From the NCBI GenBank assembly GCA_029449245.1, contig JANATF010000001.1:868001-932000 (forward strand): a stretch of DNA of 64,000 bases, read 5' to 3'. Source of the DNA: Mortierella alpina. Taxonomy: Eukaryota > Mortierellomycota > Mortierellomycetes > Mortierellales > Mortierellaceae. Position numbers and translations under genes: made by a program. A model generated the notes under the pieces. That model ran no database searches. It was not told the origin of the DNA and saw only the letters and a program-made list of their open reading frames with translations. How positions within the stretch are numbered: the stretch's first letter is position 1; the number at the start of each line of letters is the position of its first letter. Shown piece by piece: positions 12,001 to 23,000 of this stretch.

Positions 12001-12903
12001 GTTTGCAGGAGTTAGGCCTGAGCACAAAATTCTAACAGTTTTGTCCTATTCTAGAAATCCAATGTGATCGAGGTTGACAGTGAGGGATATGTCGGGCTAT
12101 CTGACGCTGAGCGTGACAGGGGTCGAGAGAACTATGGTAATTGCTTGTTCTATTTGCATATCCGGCAGGCATGTGTGCATATGATATCGGCTGAGAAAAC
12201 CCATATCTGACTGTTTGTCTGTCCCCTTATTCTCCAGACTTTTACTGTTTCCTCCTCTGGCCCTTCGTGGAGACATACTGGCTCGCAGCCGTTTCCCTGT
12301 ATACCCTGATTCCCACCGCCAAAGAGTTGACTCAGCAGTTGGACAGCAATGGCGAGCCTCAGGTGCATTGGGTCGAGGAGCGCGTGTTCATGGAGAAGAC
12401 GCAGATGTTTGGAAAGACGCTTTACTACCAAGGAGACCTCTCATACTTTGAGTCTGTCAACATGGAAACGCTCAAGAACGGCTTCAATCGTCTGTGCGAC
12501 TATGGCATCCTCATGATGAAGCGACCCACTAATGCCAAGGAGAAGACCAAAGTTGCTCTTCACCCAGACTTTATGCCAAGCCGAGGTGCTGACGGTCATG
12601 TCATTGCCAGCGGCGAACTTTGGGATATGGTCGAACATATTGGCACGTTTAGGCGTGAAGGCAAGAACCGCCGTGATAACGCCACAGGTAAGGAGATTCC
12701 TTGACTCTGCTTCTTTCCCTCTGCATTCTTTATCGGCAGGACACAGTGCTAAATGGTTTTTACTCTTGCTTAAATTTTCCAATCTAGTCTCGTCCCGTGT
12801 CCTGCGGTTCGCGGAGGTCGTCGCGAACGCTCCAGCTCAGGTTAAGGTACCATTGCCCAATCCGGCACCCAAAAGGACAGGCGATGGCGCCCCGAAATTA
12901 TAA
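9090..12903 (+). CDS. Glycerol-3-phosphate acyltransferase (PlsB-type GPAT)
   Basis: Catalyses the first acylation of glycerol lipid synthesis (acyl-CoA + glycerol-3-phosphate to lysophosphatidate). Ten exons keep frame: 9090-9457, 9522-9597, 9962-10055, 10156-10399, 10523-10950, 11042-11303, 11388-11964, 12055-12136, 12238-12687 and 12788-12903, giving 898 aa. After a disordered Ser/Asn-rich N terminus comes the PlsB region RIREDPVGF. All four acyltransferase blocks are present: CHKSHIDY (HxxxxD), GAFFIRR, FIEGTRSRTGK and VPISIG. The HxxxxD block carries the catalytic His/Asp. The long C-terminal domain is typical of the bacterial PlsB / animal mitochondrial GPAT class, and this sequence agrees with the M. 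alpina enzyme as I remember it. The exon 1 donor is the least certain junction (9457, or 3 nt earlier). Confidence 0.95.
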
Positions 12904-13437
12904 TATATCACCGTGGATATGCATTCTCTCCTTTTACCTCTATGGGGGGGGGGTTCCTTCTCGACTCCTTGGCTCCTACTTTTCTCGTGTCTTCACCCCG
13001 GGACCAATCTTTTCTTTCTCCATTGTTTTTTGCTCTTTTCCGTTTCTACTTTACGAGCCTGACTTTTCCGTTTCTGATTTACGAGCCTGAGAAGGGGAAA
13101 CCACAACGGACATGTGTCCGTCCGATACCTTTTGATTGAACATTAGGGCTTGAAAATGGTTTTGAGCGTGGCTGTCAGATTTGTGCGTGCGGGGAACATG
13201 AAAACGCCAGAAGAAAAATGAGGTGCAGGACGAGAAGTGACTGATGGGGCACCTTTGAACGCATTTTCGTTGTTATATTTTGCTAAAGGTTTTGACCAAC
13301 TTTTTTTTTCTTACATTTTATTGACACACATCCTTCATACGCTTTGCAAATTCTACTGCATTTGCACTTGGATGTTGGTCGTCTTGGTGTGGGGTTTTGT
13401 CCTTTTCCCATTTTTTTTTTACTCCAAATCTACTAGA
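12904..13437. other. GPAT 3' flank and upstream part of a possible small gene
   Basis: The sequence is T-rich and includes a G10 run at 12944-12953 and long pyrimidine stretches. The last 60 nt end in a polypyrimidine tract followed by TAG at 13435-13437, which looks like a 3' splice site for the exon described next. No convincing upstream exon could be fixed. The candidates are very short ATG exons near 13156 and 13371. Confidence 0.4.
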
Positions 13438-13688
13438 AGAGCGCACTATCAAGATCGAAACCACAGGCTCATTCAGGAGACAGCACAGACGACGACAGCT
13501 CACACGGCTATCATGACAATGAGATGACACGGACAGAGGGACGGGAGCATGCCAAGCGGCAGCGCAAGTATGCCAAGATCACGTCCACAAGGAGAGCGGT
13601 CTTGACCATGGGACTGACCTTCCTCTCGGTCGTAGCCGTCTTGGGCATTGTCGGATGTCAGGCGTCAAGGTTGTTACGTCGGCGATAG
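13438..13688 (+). CDS. Candidate terminal exon or small tail-anchored protein
   Basis: After a polypyrimidine tract and CTACTAG acceptor, one frame stays open to a TAG ending at 13688. It has well-behaved GC-rich third positions. It reads a Ser/Asp-rich segment, a basic stretch (REHAKRQRKYAK), one hydrophobic helix (GLTFLSVVAVLGIVG) and a short basic end (RLLRRR), the layout of a tail-anchored membrane protein. An internal ATG at 13524 alone would give 54 residues. The upstream exon or exons are not identified. It could be a separate small gene, an alternative 3' exon of the GPAT transcript, or chance. Confidence 0.35.
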
Positions 13689-13756
13689 ATTTGAAGGGAG
13701 GGGGATCCTTTTTGTGCATCTCTCGATAGCGCGTGTTTTTTGTAGCATCCCATTTC

Positions 13757-13815
13757 CACCATCACCACCACCACCACCACCATCATCATCATCATCGTCA
13801 TCATCTTCATCATCA
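13757..13815. repeat. CAC/CAT trinucleotide tract
   Basis: Imperfect microsatellite of CAC and CAT triplets in the 3' flank of the F-box gene. No coding role was seen. Confidence 0.7.
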
Positions 13816-13987
13816 CTATCCGCAAGCACGCACCCTCCTCACTCCAAACACGATATAAAAAACAAGCGCCAGCATGAACAAGCAGATGTTGTCATTTTGA
13901 AGTCGTTTAATGAGAAATGTGTGTGTGTGTGTGAAGGGCGATGGTTTACGCGTCCACAGAACTCAAAAAAGGAGGGGGGAGAGATCT

Positions 13988-16645
13988 TCATTCATCCCAG
14001 CTTCGCCCAAGTATCTCTCCCAGATTGGTCTCATCCACCAAACTCTTTTGCCAACCACTCAACGTCCCCTGCATGATCTCTTCAATATCCCGCTCCGAGA
14101 TACCGAGGGCGTCGCCCATCGTGATACAGCCCAACTTCCCACTCGATCGCCGAAGCTTTGCAAGATGCACCAGCGACTGGCTGGTAATGCCAGGACAGCC
14201 AATGATGGTGAGGCACACTAGCGACTGAGCCGACTCGGACAGTGCCTCAATCGCCGCATTCGTGACCGTCGGAATATACGAAAGGTCCAGGAGCTGTAGC
14301 TTGGGACAAAGCTCGCAAAGGACAGATATGGCGTAGTCAGAGATATTGTCCTTTCCTGCCTCTCCTCCCCCATCGTTGCCATTATTGTCGCTCTCGAGGC
14401 CGTAAGTTAGATCCTGATCCTCCAAACCTTGAGCATCGGCCGCTTTTGCTGCTGTTGCTTCTGCTGCTCCTGCTACTTCTGCTGCTTCTGATGCTCCTGC
14501 TGCTTCTGCTGCTTCTGCTGTGTCGAGATCACTAGCATGGGTCCGCGCCAAGTTAAGCCATTCCAGATCCAAGCACCTCTCAGCCAGCATAAGAAGACAC
14601 TCTGTCGTCAACGTACCCGATCGTGCCACGTCCAGCCACTGAATAGCAGGACAATGCTGAGCCAAGGCCACAACGGATTTTTGCGTCACACCTTCACAAT
14701 CCGACACCCTCAGTTGTGTCAGTTTCGCACCGCACTGCTCGAGAACTGGTATCAGTCCTCTATCGGTCACACCATAGCAGCCTGCAAGATCCAGAGATTC
14801 GAATCGAGGCTGACGAGGACTGTCGTCGCCCGTGTAGGGAAGGTGGTGGTCCTTCTTGAGACTGATGCTGTTGATATTGCGGATACCGATGAGGTGGATG
14901 AGCCCCTGATCGGTGATTTGGTGGCAGCCTGCCATATGGAGTGAGACAAGTGTCCCCTGGGCAACGCAAGTCGAGTCATAAATCATGCGCATCCCTATGT
15001 CCGTGATTCCATGGCACTCGGACAGCGTTAGTCGACACAGTCCCGGGCAAGTGTCCAAGATGGTTTGCAGTGATTGGTCCGAAATGTCATCGCGTCGGGA
15101 TCGAAGTCTTGCTGGTTCCGAGCTCGAGTCCACCGAAGTCGAGAGTGGATCGCCTCGATTCCGCGCATGGGGGGCAGCGAAAAAGGAAGCGAGGAAACCA
15201 GGAGGTGTTGCTACTGGGTCGAGAGGCGGCTGTTGCAGGTGATGTGTATGTGAGCGTTGTTGCCGTGCGCGCGATGTCATGGGTGGATGGTGCATGAACG
15301 ACTGCGGACTGGTTGGTTGAGGAAAGGGCGTCTCCTGCTGTAGATTAATGACTTGGATCCACTGTCCACAAGTGCTTAGTGGTAGCGATGCAGGGAGGCC
15401 ATCAGACTTTTGTATTCTAGCCAGCCTACACCGACGCTCCTTCAGAGCTTGTTGTTGTCGAGCACGCTCTAGCACAGTGGAGAATAGGTGTAATGGTTTC
15501 GTAGACCGCCCCGCGGGTTGTTGAGAGAGCTGGATGGCCGTTGGACTGGATCCGTTGCCATGCTCGGGATGCAGTAGAGTCCGCAGATAGTCGATCCCCG
15601 AGATCACCTTCATGAGCGCTGTGTCATCATCCTCTGTGTCGTATTCGGCTTCACTCTCACTGTCCCAAGATCCATCCGAGGCGTCGTTTTCATCAAAACT
15701 GTCCCAGTCTCCATCCTCGGTATCCTCCTCATCTCCATGGCTCTTGCTGTGTACAGCTCTTCGCCCTTTCCCTCGTGATCGGCCCGCCAGCTGTTGCCTG
15801 CGTCGCTTGAGCTCTCGAAGGCGTCGTATCCGCTCCCGCTTCCTCCACTCTAGCCATCGCTCTATCTCCTGCCGATCTAGATCATGCAGTTGTCCCGAAG
15901 CCAGTGCTTCAGCAGGGCTGCTATATTCTCTCCGTCGATACAGTTGTTCCTGCAGTGATGGGGCGAGTAGTCCTTGTGGCGTGACTCTTGTGTCCTCATG
16001 GTCATCATCATCACTCAGCGACAATCTTGTCGTCACCATGTCTGAATGCGGAAAGAACCTTGACCAGTGCCGAGACCATAGCACCCGGGGTGACTTCCAT
16101 ATTCGAGGGCCCAACAGTTGATACCATTCACGACACACAAGCATACATTTCAATACGGTCCTTGTGCGTGCGACTTGATCAAAGACGAGCGTGAGAATTT
16201 CTGGAGGTAACCGTTCGTTGATGGAGGGACTCGAGCATATGGACGAAGGTACGGTTCTGGAAGATGGGCACACAGTGGAGCAACACCCTTCCTCTTGCGA
16301 CAGTGTCTCGGCCTCAGGCGAGGAGGTCGTGTGGATTGAGCTCGAAGTTGTAGAGTCTTTAGTGTCGAGCTCGAGCTTGCGATGCGTGCCGATCAGGATC
16401 TGGGAGATGGCGCGAGCATCCCTCCAGCGAAAGAAGCGCAGCCTGTGGAGGAAGTAGAGTGTGTATAGAAGGAGACCCTGGAGTGTGGTGATGTCGAGGA
16501 ACAGCATGGCGGAGGACAGGTAGGTTGGGTGTTGCTGAGGCAGCTGCTGCTCCCCTGCCGACTGCTGCGGCTGGTTCTGGTGCGGCTTGATGGCCTGCTG
16601 CGCGAGCGGGAAGGATGCAGGTGGGGGAGGGGTGAGGGAAGCCAT
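13988..16645 (-). CDS. F-box and leucine-rich-repeat protein with N-terminal hydrophobic segment
   Basis: A single 885-aa frame. An F-box lies at about residues 145-190 (LPPEILTLVFDQV ... LVCREWYQLLGPRIW), the Skp1-binding module of SCF ubiquitin ligases. AMN1/Grr1-type cysteine-containing LRRs run from about 540 to 840 (for example LTLSECHGITDIGM, LHMAGCHQITDQGL, LDLAGCYGVTDRGL), the usual substrate-recognition surface. An Ala/Glu-rich insertion (about 700-735, encoded by a GCT/GCA-rich tract at 14440-14520) splits the LRR array. A strongly acidic Ser/Asp/Glu stretch lies near 310-345. Unusually, residues about 46-66 (LFLDITTLQGLLLYTLYFL) are hydrophobic and followed by a basic patch, as in a signal anchor. 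The substrate is unknown. Confidence 0.9.
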   Translation of the reverse strand: MASLTPPPPASFPLAQQAIKPHQNQPQQSAGEQQLPQQHPTYLSSAMLFLDITTLQGLLLYTLYFLHRLRFFRWRDARAISQILIGTHRKLELDTKDSTTSSSIHTTSSPEAETLSQEEGCCSTVCPSSRTVPSSICSSPSINERLPPEILTLVFDQVARTRTVLKCMLVCREWYQLLGPRIWKSPRVLWSRHWSRFFPHSDMVTTRLSLSDDDDHEDTRVTPQGLLAPSLQEQLYRRREYSSPAEALASGQLHDLDRQEIERWLEWRKRERIRRLRELKRRRQQLAGRSRGKGRRAVHSKSHGDEEDTEDGDWDSFDENDASDGSWDSESEAEYDTEDDDTALMKVISGIDYLRTLLHPEHGNGSSPTAIQLSQQPAGRSTKPLHLFSTVLERARQQQALKERRCRLARIQKSDGLPASLPLSTCGQWIQVINLQQETPFPQPTSPQSFMHHPPMTSRARQQRSHTHHLQQPPLDPVATPPGFLASFFAAPHARNRGDPLSTSVDSSSEPARLRSRRDDISDQSLQTILDTCPGLCRLTLSECHGITDIGMRMIYDSTCVAQGTLVSLHMAGCHQITDQGLIHLIGIRNINSISLKKDHHLPYTGDDSPRQPRFESLDLAGCYGVTDRGLIPVLEQCGAKLTQLRVSDCEGVTQKSVVALAQHCPAIQWLDVARSGTLTTECLLMLAERCLDLEWLNLARTHASDLDTAEAAEAAGASEAAEVAGAAEATAAKAADAQGLEDQDLTYGLESDNNGNDGGGEAGKDNISDYAISVLCELCPKLQLLDLSYIPTVTNAAIEALSESAQSLVCLTIIGCPGITSQSLVHLAKLRRSSGKLGCITMGDALGISERDIEEIMQGTLSGWQKSLVDETNLGEILGRSWDE

Positions 16646-17031
16646 TCAGCGCTGGGTCCCACTCGTGGACAGGCTGCTGCAAGGAAGGATGGGACTGAGG
16701 AGAGGACGGGGAGCAGTGCGTTGCAGCGGCAGTGGCAGAGGTCGTGAGTGTATGAATGATGCAACAGCAGTAGCAGCGTGCGCGACGGGAACAAAGGACC
16801 AACAGACGAGAGAAAGAGAGAGTGAAAGCGAGAGGTGAGGTGGAGAGCAAACGAGTTCAGAGACGGCAGTAGGGGAGTGATGGGTGTCGGGTGTGCGCAA
16901 GAAGAAAAGAAACGAAGGGTGTCGTTATATGTTTTTTTAATGTATGACAGGAATCGATCGATTGGCCCGGTTCAGCACGGGCACAATTTTCTTTGCGTTG
17001 GGTGGCCCGTGACACCTTATACTATATCCCG
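16646..17031. other. Intergenic region between F-box gene start and PUS7 stop
   Basis: About 390 bp, purine-rich on the + strand (pyrimidine-rich in the sense of both flanking minus-strand genes), so probably the F-box 5' leader and the PUS7 3' end. Nothing else was recognised. Confidence 0.5.
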
Positions 17032-19573
17032 TCACTCCGTCTTGGGAGACTTGGCTGCAGGAGCATCCTCAGCACCCTCCACTGCTTCAATGCTTCGCTT
17101 CGGGGGCTCTGCTGCCTCCGAGGGCGTCGACGCGTCTGTGGTCGGCGTCGCTGCTGCCGACGCATCTTCCACGGGGTTGAGCGAGCTCTGGAATCCCGCC
17201 GACGTATCCTGCTTGCAAACCTCACGGATCGCCATCGTTGCATACTGGCTGGACTTGAGCGTCAGATTCAGGATCAGCGCCAGGTACTTGCCTTCCTTCA
17301 CCTGCTCCGCCTTGGCCTTGCCCTCCATTCGCTCGAAATCCGTCAGCGTCAAGGGGATGTTGGTCTCGTCATATCTCACAATCTCCCACTCTACATTTTC
17401 GGGCCTGCTGAGGATGGTGCGGTACGATCCAGAGAGCGAGTAGTCCTTGTTTCCACGACGCATATCGTCCGGGTTCAAGCCATCCTTGGCCATCAGTTCC
17501 TTGTATTTTGCTCCAATCTCATGCGTCGGGTAGATGACATCGAATCCAGGCAAGGGCAGGATGACATCGTAGATCGTGTACTGGTCCACATCCTCTGCCG
17601 TCAACACCTTGGCGCGCACAAAATCGCTACGCAAAGAAGCTGCCCCCGATCCCTTTGTATCCTCATCTGCAGCCTCATCCGAGATCTCCAGCTCAGCCTT
17701 GTCCAAGGCGACCAGGTCACCCACAACAGGCTTTTCAGAACCGTACATGCGAATACGCTCCGTGACCATGTGGTTCCAGATGAAGGACTGGTAGGCGTGC
17801 ACATACATCAATCTCAAGTTCCTGGGGACGTTGTTGAGAGCCTCAAAGGGGCTGCGTTGATGACCAGCCTTCTGGAATGAATACAGAATCTGATATTCCG
17901 CTACCCAACGCTTAGGGAACAGTGTGAGCGCCGTCTTGACATCTTTGTTCTCAGCCCAATGCTTTCTTGCGCGCTCCAGATCAGGGCCCTCACCGAGGCG
18001 AGGCTTCAAAATCAAATCCACAGCCGCGCTCCATTCGCTGCGCAGAATTGCACCACCGACCTCATGAGTGCCCACAGATCCTGTACCAAACCGCTGCATT
18101 CCAAAATAGTTGATAAAGCCCTTGTCACGAAGTGAAACCATGGAGAGGTTCAAAATCTCCTCCGACTCCACAAGGACATTGCGAAGGGTGATCATGAATC
18201 TGTTGCCGTTCAAGTCGCCCAGTTTGAGTCCTCGAGTCACGTAGCTGAAGTTGCCGAGACGCATATTACGCAGGCTTTTGTTGAGGCCGAGCAAACGTTC
18301 CGCCTTAACCTTGTGAGCTGTGACCCACTGGCAGGTTACACCTCGTCTATCCTTGGTTCCTGCAAACGAAAACACTTTACCAGGAACACTGCATCCATAG
18401 ACATGTGTCGATGTGATGAAGGGAAGGAAGAATAGAGAGTGTCAGCAATCGTTCTGCAGTATCCTTCCAAGACGGTTATCCGACAACATTGGGCCTTTCG
18501 CCATACATTTAGACCGCAGCATGCGTTAAAACGCCTGATATTTACCGAAGCGTGGCTGTCAGATGGTTGATGGCCTCCATGGTCTCACGGTTTTCCTTGA
18601 AGAGACAGAAGCGACAAAACTCGCCTCCCATGTCCTTCCAAATGTCGTGCTTAGTTTTACCCCTCCGATCTAATAGCGATTGAATAGTGAGAGAAGTATT
18701 TAGGATATGCTTGATCGGAGATGCCAGAGAGAGTGTCAGCCTTTCCACCTCGCTAGAGAATTCCTACCATAATTGTCCTTCTTCTTGTGCATGCGGAGTC
18801 GCATGACACCATCTACAGTCTCAGAGATCATCCTGCCACTGAATCGCTCCTTGACAACCTGATGGATTTTGGTGCGCTTGGCCTTGTCGTCCTCAGGCTG
18901 TGAGAGTGAATTCAACAAAAGTCAATATAGAGCACATTGCCCTCACTTCAACACACACACACACACACAAACAAAAGAACATGATCGTCATGGAAGAGGG
19001 AACATAGCATACCTTGAGATTAACAAACTCCACGTCGTTTCCGTAGCTGTCCAGCATCTTCTTAACCTGCGCAATAGTCTCGGCATCATCATTCAGAACC
19101 TCAGAAAGCTCCTTCAGTTTCGCTTCGTCGCCCATGTCTCTGTTAGCCTGTTCGGCGTCCTCCTCAGCCTGCATGCGCTCCTCTCTCAGTCGTTGCCCTT
19201 CAGGATCTGGAACGGGCAGATCAAAGGATGTCAGACGCACCGTCTCGTTGCTCTCATCGACCTCGTTCACGATAAAGTCAGAGTATCTATCAAGAAGCAA
19301 TCGACCAAAGTAACCAAGATATGTACAAGTTGTTCAGTAATAGTAACTAGCGACTTCAGATCTTGGAGCGCGCGTTCAATACCACGCTCTGTCTGCATAA
19401 CCCGAGCAATATCCCAGAGCCAAAATCGTCGGGATGCAAACTGCAAAACAAGCGCATGAGCAGAGTCTCTCTTACCGCTGTTTGATAATGGCCGAGAAAC
19501 CGGGAATGGAGGGATCGACAAACGTCTGGATGCCGACGACATCTTCACTCATGGTTGCTGCATCGGTGGCCAT
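17032..19573 (-). CDS. PUS7: TruD-family tRNA/mRNA pseudouridine synthase Pus7
   Basis: Five exons in transcript order: 19573-19476, 19286-19013, 18897-18768, 18669-18546 and 18388-17032, giving 660 aa. Family landmarks are FIVNEVD, FCLFKENRETMEAIN, the catalytic-Asp block FAGTKDRRG, the LNGNRF block, INYFGMQRFG, and the TRUD-domain insertion ending in YPTHEIG. TruD enzymes isomerise uridine to pseudouridine using the conserved Asp of the GTKD motif. Yeast Pus7 modifies tRNA position 13, U2 snRNA, 5S rRNA and some mRNAs. The C-terminal ~45 residues are an Ala/Pro/Glu-rich tail. Intron 2 holds a CA microsatellite (18951-18969). The start ATG at 19573 lies upstream of a second in-frame ATG at codon 8; the first was chosen because the frame and leader fit. 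Confidence 0.93.
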
Positions 19574-20013
19574 GGCTGAAAGGTTGGGCGTGAGAGGGTG
19601 AAGCAATCAAGTCAAACAGCGAAAAAAAAGTGTTGTGATGAAATGCATAGTGAATGCATTTAAGGGGTGTTTATCGGCTGCGCCGTGGATCGACACGTCC
19701 TTGCCGCGTCTATCGGTGAGCAGGCTACAGAGCTGGTTTCTTGGGTTGAGAGACGTGCAAAGGAAGGAAATGAGTGCTATCATAGCAGCAGCAACTTTAT
19801 GACCAAAAGAGCGATGGAAGGTGTTTGATGGCGCAAAAAAAAAAAAAAAAAAGAAAAAAAAAAGCGCCGTCATGAGTGAGAAAGTAACAAAAAAAAGGAC
19901 GCATATATGAAGATGAAGTGCAAGCTGCCTGTCAACTTGAACGTCGTGCCAACAATGCACGCACACAAAAAAAAAAAAAAAAAAAAAAAAAAGGTATCAT
20001 ACCACTACTGTAC
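19574..20013. other. Intergenic region with two long A tracts
   Basis: 440 bp between the PUS7 start and the helicase stop (both minus strand). It carries A18 at 19835-19852, extended by an interrupted A run to 19863, and A26 at 19967-19992. On the transcribed strand these are T tracts just after the helicase stop, so they may be 3'-flank elements; runs of this length are also slippage- and assembly-prone. Confidence 0.6.
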
Positions 20014-23000
20014 TTAGTAGTCGTCAAAAATGTCCTGCTCCGATGGGTCGAACGACCGCTCTAGAACAAGCTTTGAGCTCGACATGCGTTTGAACTCGTG
20101 ATCATTCGAAGGCCAGGAGACGGCCGAGAGTGGTGTCCCATGGTGCTGGAGACTCTGGCCTTGCTGCTGCTGGTGCTGGTGCTGGGGAGTGTACTCTGCT
20201 TGACGCTGGTTTCTAAAAACCGAGCTAGAGGCAGTACTTGCCCCTTGGCTGCTGCTGGCGCTCGACAGCGAGTGCTGATGACCAAACGATCCAAACTCAT
20301 TTTGGAGACCTCCCACCCTCCCTCCGTTGTTACGGTTGATATAATTCATCGTCATGGGTCTCATCTCTGGAGTGTCATCGTCCATGTTCAGTGATCCGAT
20401 AGCAAGCCGTTCTTTGGCCACCCGTGTCTCTTCGTCCTCGTCGTCGCCTCTGTCGCTGTTCTCGAGGCTACGCTGTTGCCCCCGCGTCAAATCCTTCTCC
20501 GCCTGTCTCTGAGTGCCATTCTGACCAAGCTCAGCATCCAAGTCCAGTTGATGACTCAGCGCATGGCTCAGCCCTTCCAGACTCTCATCGTACTCCTTAC
20601 TCTGCTCATACACGATTTCTTCCTCCGCTTCTGGTACCTCCTCATCCTCCTCGTCCTCGTCCTCCTCCTCCTCAAGATCCTCGTCCTCGTCGTCGCCGGA
20701 TTCGGATCCAGTGGGAACGACAATAAATCCTTCCTGCTCCTCTTCGGTGTTGCCTCCTAGCCAACGTCGTCGATCCAAATTCTCGACAAACTGTGACACG
20801 AACGAATTCATTTCCAAACGTCCGATCAATGCCATATCATTCTGTCCCGTTGTATGCGTGTTTAGGATCGAGTCGGGTAAGGCGCATCCAGTGTACGCTC
20901 CATTCCGAAGGCAGAAATGCAAGTAGTTGGCCCAATGCTCGTCCAGCACCAAAAGCTCTGGGTTACCCACGATGACCATCATGGCCATCGCTCGCGTCAG
21001 TGCCACGTTAAATCTCTTTCTGAAATGCACCAGTCCAAGACCTTGGCGGACATCTTGATCCAGATACTTTTGGCGACTCCTGGTCGTGGAAATGAGCATA
21101 ATCCTATATTCTTGTCCTTGGTAATCCTAATATTGTCCGAAAGATTTTTTTTCAAGATATTGTCAGACATGCCATATAGAGCAGAGCAAAGGACAGTACC
21201 AAAATGACTGGAAAGGATCCTACCTCAACCGTTCCAACATTCACGCCCGCGAATCCCTTGGATCGGAGCAGCTGACGCAGCAGTTTGACCTGCTCTCGGA
21301 ATGGCGCAATCACTCCAATATCCGAAATCTTGACGCCAAACACATCGCCTTCATTCTTGGACATGCCACAGAGCGCTTCAATGATCGACACGACCTTTTC
21401 AGCCTCAGCCTCGTTGTACCAAGAGACGGCCTCATCAATCTGGGATGCATCCAGACCATGCACCCCTACAAACGCAATGGGACATTCAGGATTTGGCAAC
21501 GCCGGGCATCCAAGCATCGACATGATCTTGCTGTCTTCCGCGGACGCGACAAGGGTGTCGTTATAAAACATGACCGACGGCATCATCAGCATCTTGGGGT
21601 GGCAACGATAGTTCTGCACCAAATTTGCAAAACATGGGATAGTCTTGTCCAAATACTCAGTATCCTTTGATTTCTTGGCCAAAGACGCCACTCCGGTCTT
21701 GGGACGTGAGAATTGTCTGCTTTGAGGATGATCGCGGTAGAGCGGCTCCTGTGTGATGAGTCGCTCAAGAAACGAGAGCTGCAGCTCTGGCAAAAATGTT
21801 TTGGGTCCAAGTTGCTGGTGGTCACCACAGAGTACGATCTGGGGCGCGGTCTCGGTCTCTTCCAATATGCAGAGCAGCGGGATATCCGTCTCGGGCTCGA
21901 TAGCCTGCGCTGCCTCGTCGATTAGAAGGTGGGTCCAGTGAGATCGCGTGAGATCGCTATCATTTGTGAGTTCCTTGTGGGTCAGATACTCGCGCAGGCT
22001 CTGGTTGCTCGCGCCTGCCGATATCAGTAAGCCAGCGTCGGCACATGTGCAAACCACAATGCGGAATCGCAAGAGGTCGTCCAGCGGCGGCATGTTGAAG
22101 TACACAGATCCAAAGCAGTAAGGCATGATCGCGGTGGGGACTTCCGCAAACGTCCGTGTGGGGCCATTGAGTCGAAAGATGTATTGGGGTTTCAAGAAGG
22201 GTATAAGTCGATTCATGATGGTGTCACATGCAGAGTGCGATGGCGCCGTGATCAATATATGCGACTGCGTATCGTTCATGAGGATCTGAAGAGCCGTTTC
22301 TGCCAACGTTTTGGTTTTCCCAGTACCTAAGAGAAAGAGTTGCACCTTCGTAAGTAAATTTCCAAATAACCAAAAGCCTGGAAGCATGTGCCCATTGGGG
22401 AGATCTCGTCTTGGCGGCCCTACCTGGCGGTCCCGAGATGATAAAGGGCACAAGTCCGTAGTCGTTTCTCACGATGCTCTGGACAGTGGCCTTTTGTTCC
22501 CAGTTCAAAGACGGATCAACAAACTCTAATGTGAGGTTGGGCAGCTTTGTCTTAGGCCTGGCGTCGTGGATAGTTGGGAAAAGGAAGGAGCGGGCAGAAT
22601 ATATCTGGTCTCCACTTTGATCCTGTGCTGGGTCTCGAGGGTGGTATCCGATGAACTCCTGGACGCCACCAACAGCGCGGTACATCTCCCTGATCTGGTT
22701 ATTGTTGGCTTTGAACTGGACATTCCATCGCTCATGGACAAGAGATGGCAGGGCTCCGATTGGAAGATGGACATACACACTGTTGCTCCTCATATTGGTT
22801 CCATGCACAAATGTCCTGTACTCAATGCCAGCAAACGTCTCGTTGGTGACCTGCCTGATAATTATGGAGTCGCCGCGGACAAGCAGTGGACATTTTTCGG
22901 ATAGCCCTCCAACTTGGATCTGGAAAATATTGGCAGATGCATCATAGAGTTTGATCTCGACCATAAAAAGATTGTACGAGGATACATCTTCCTCCGAGAG

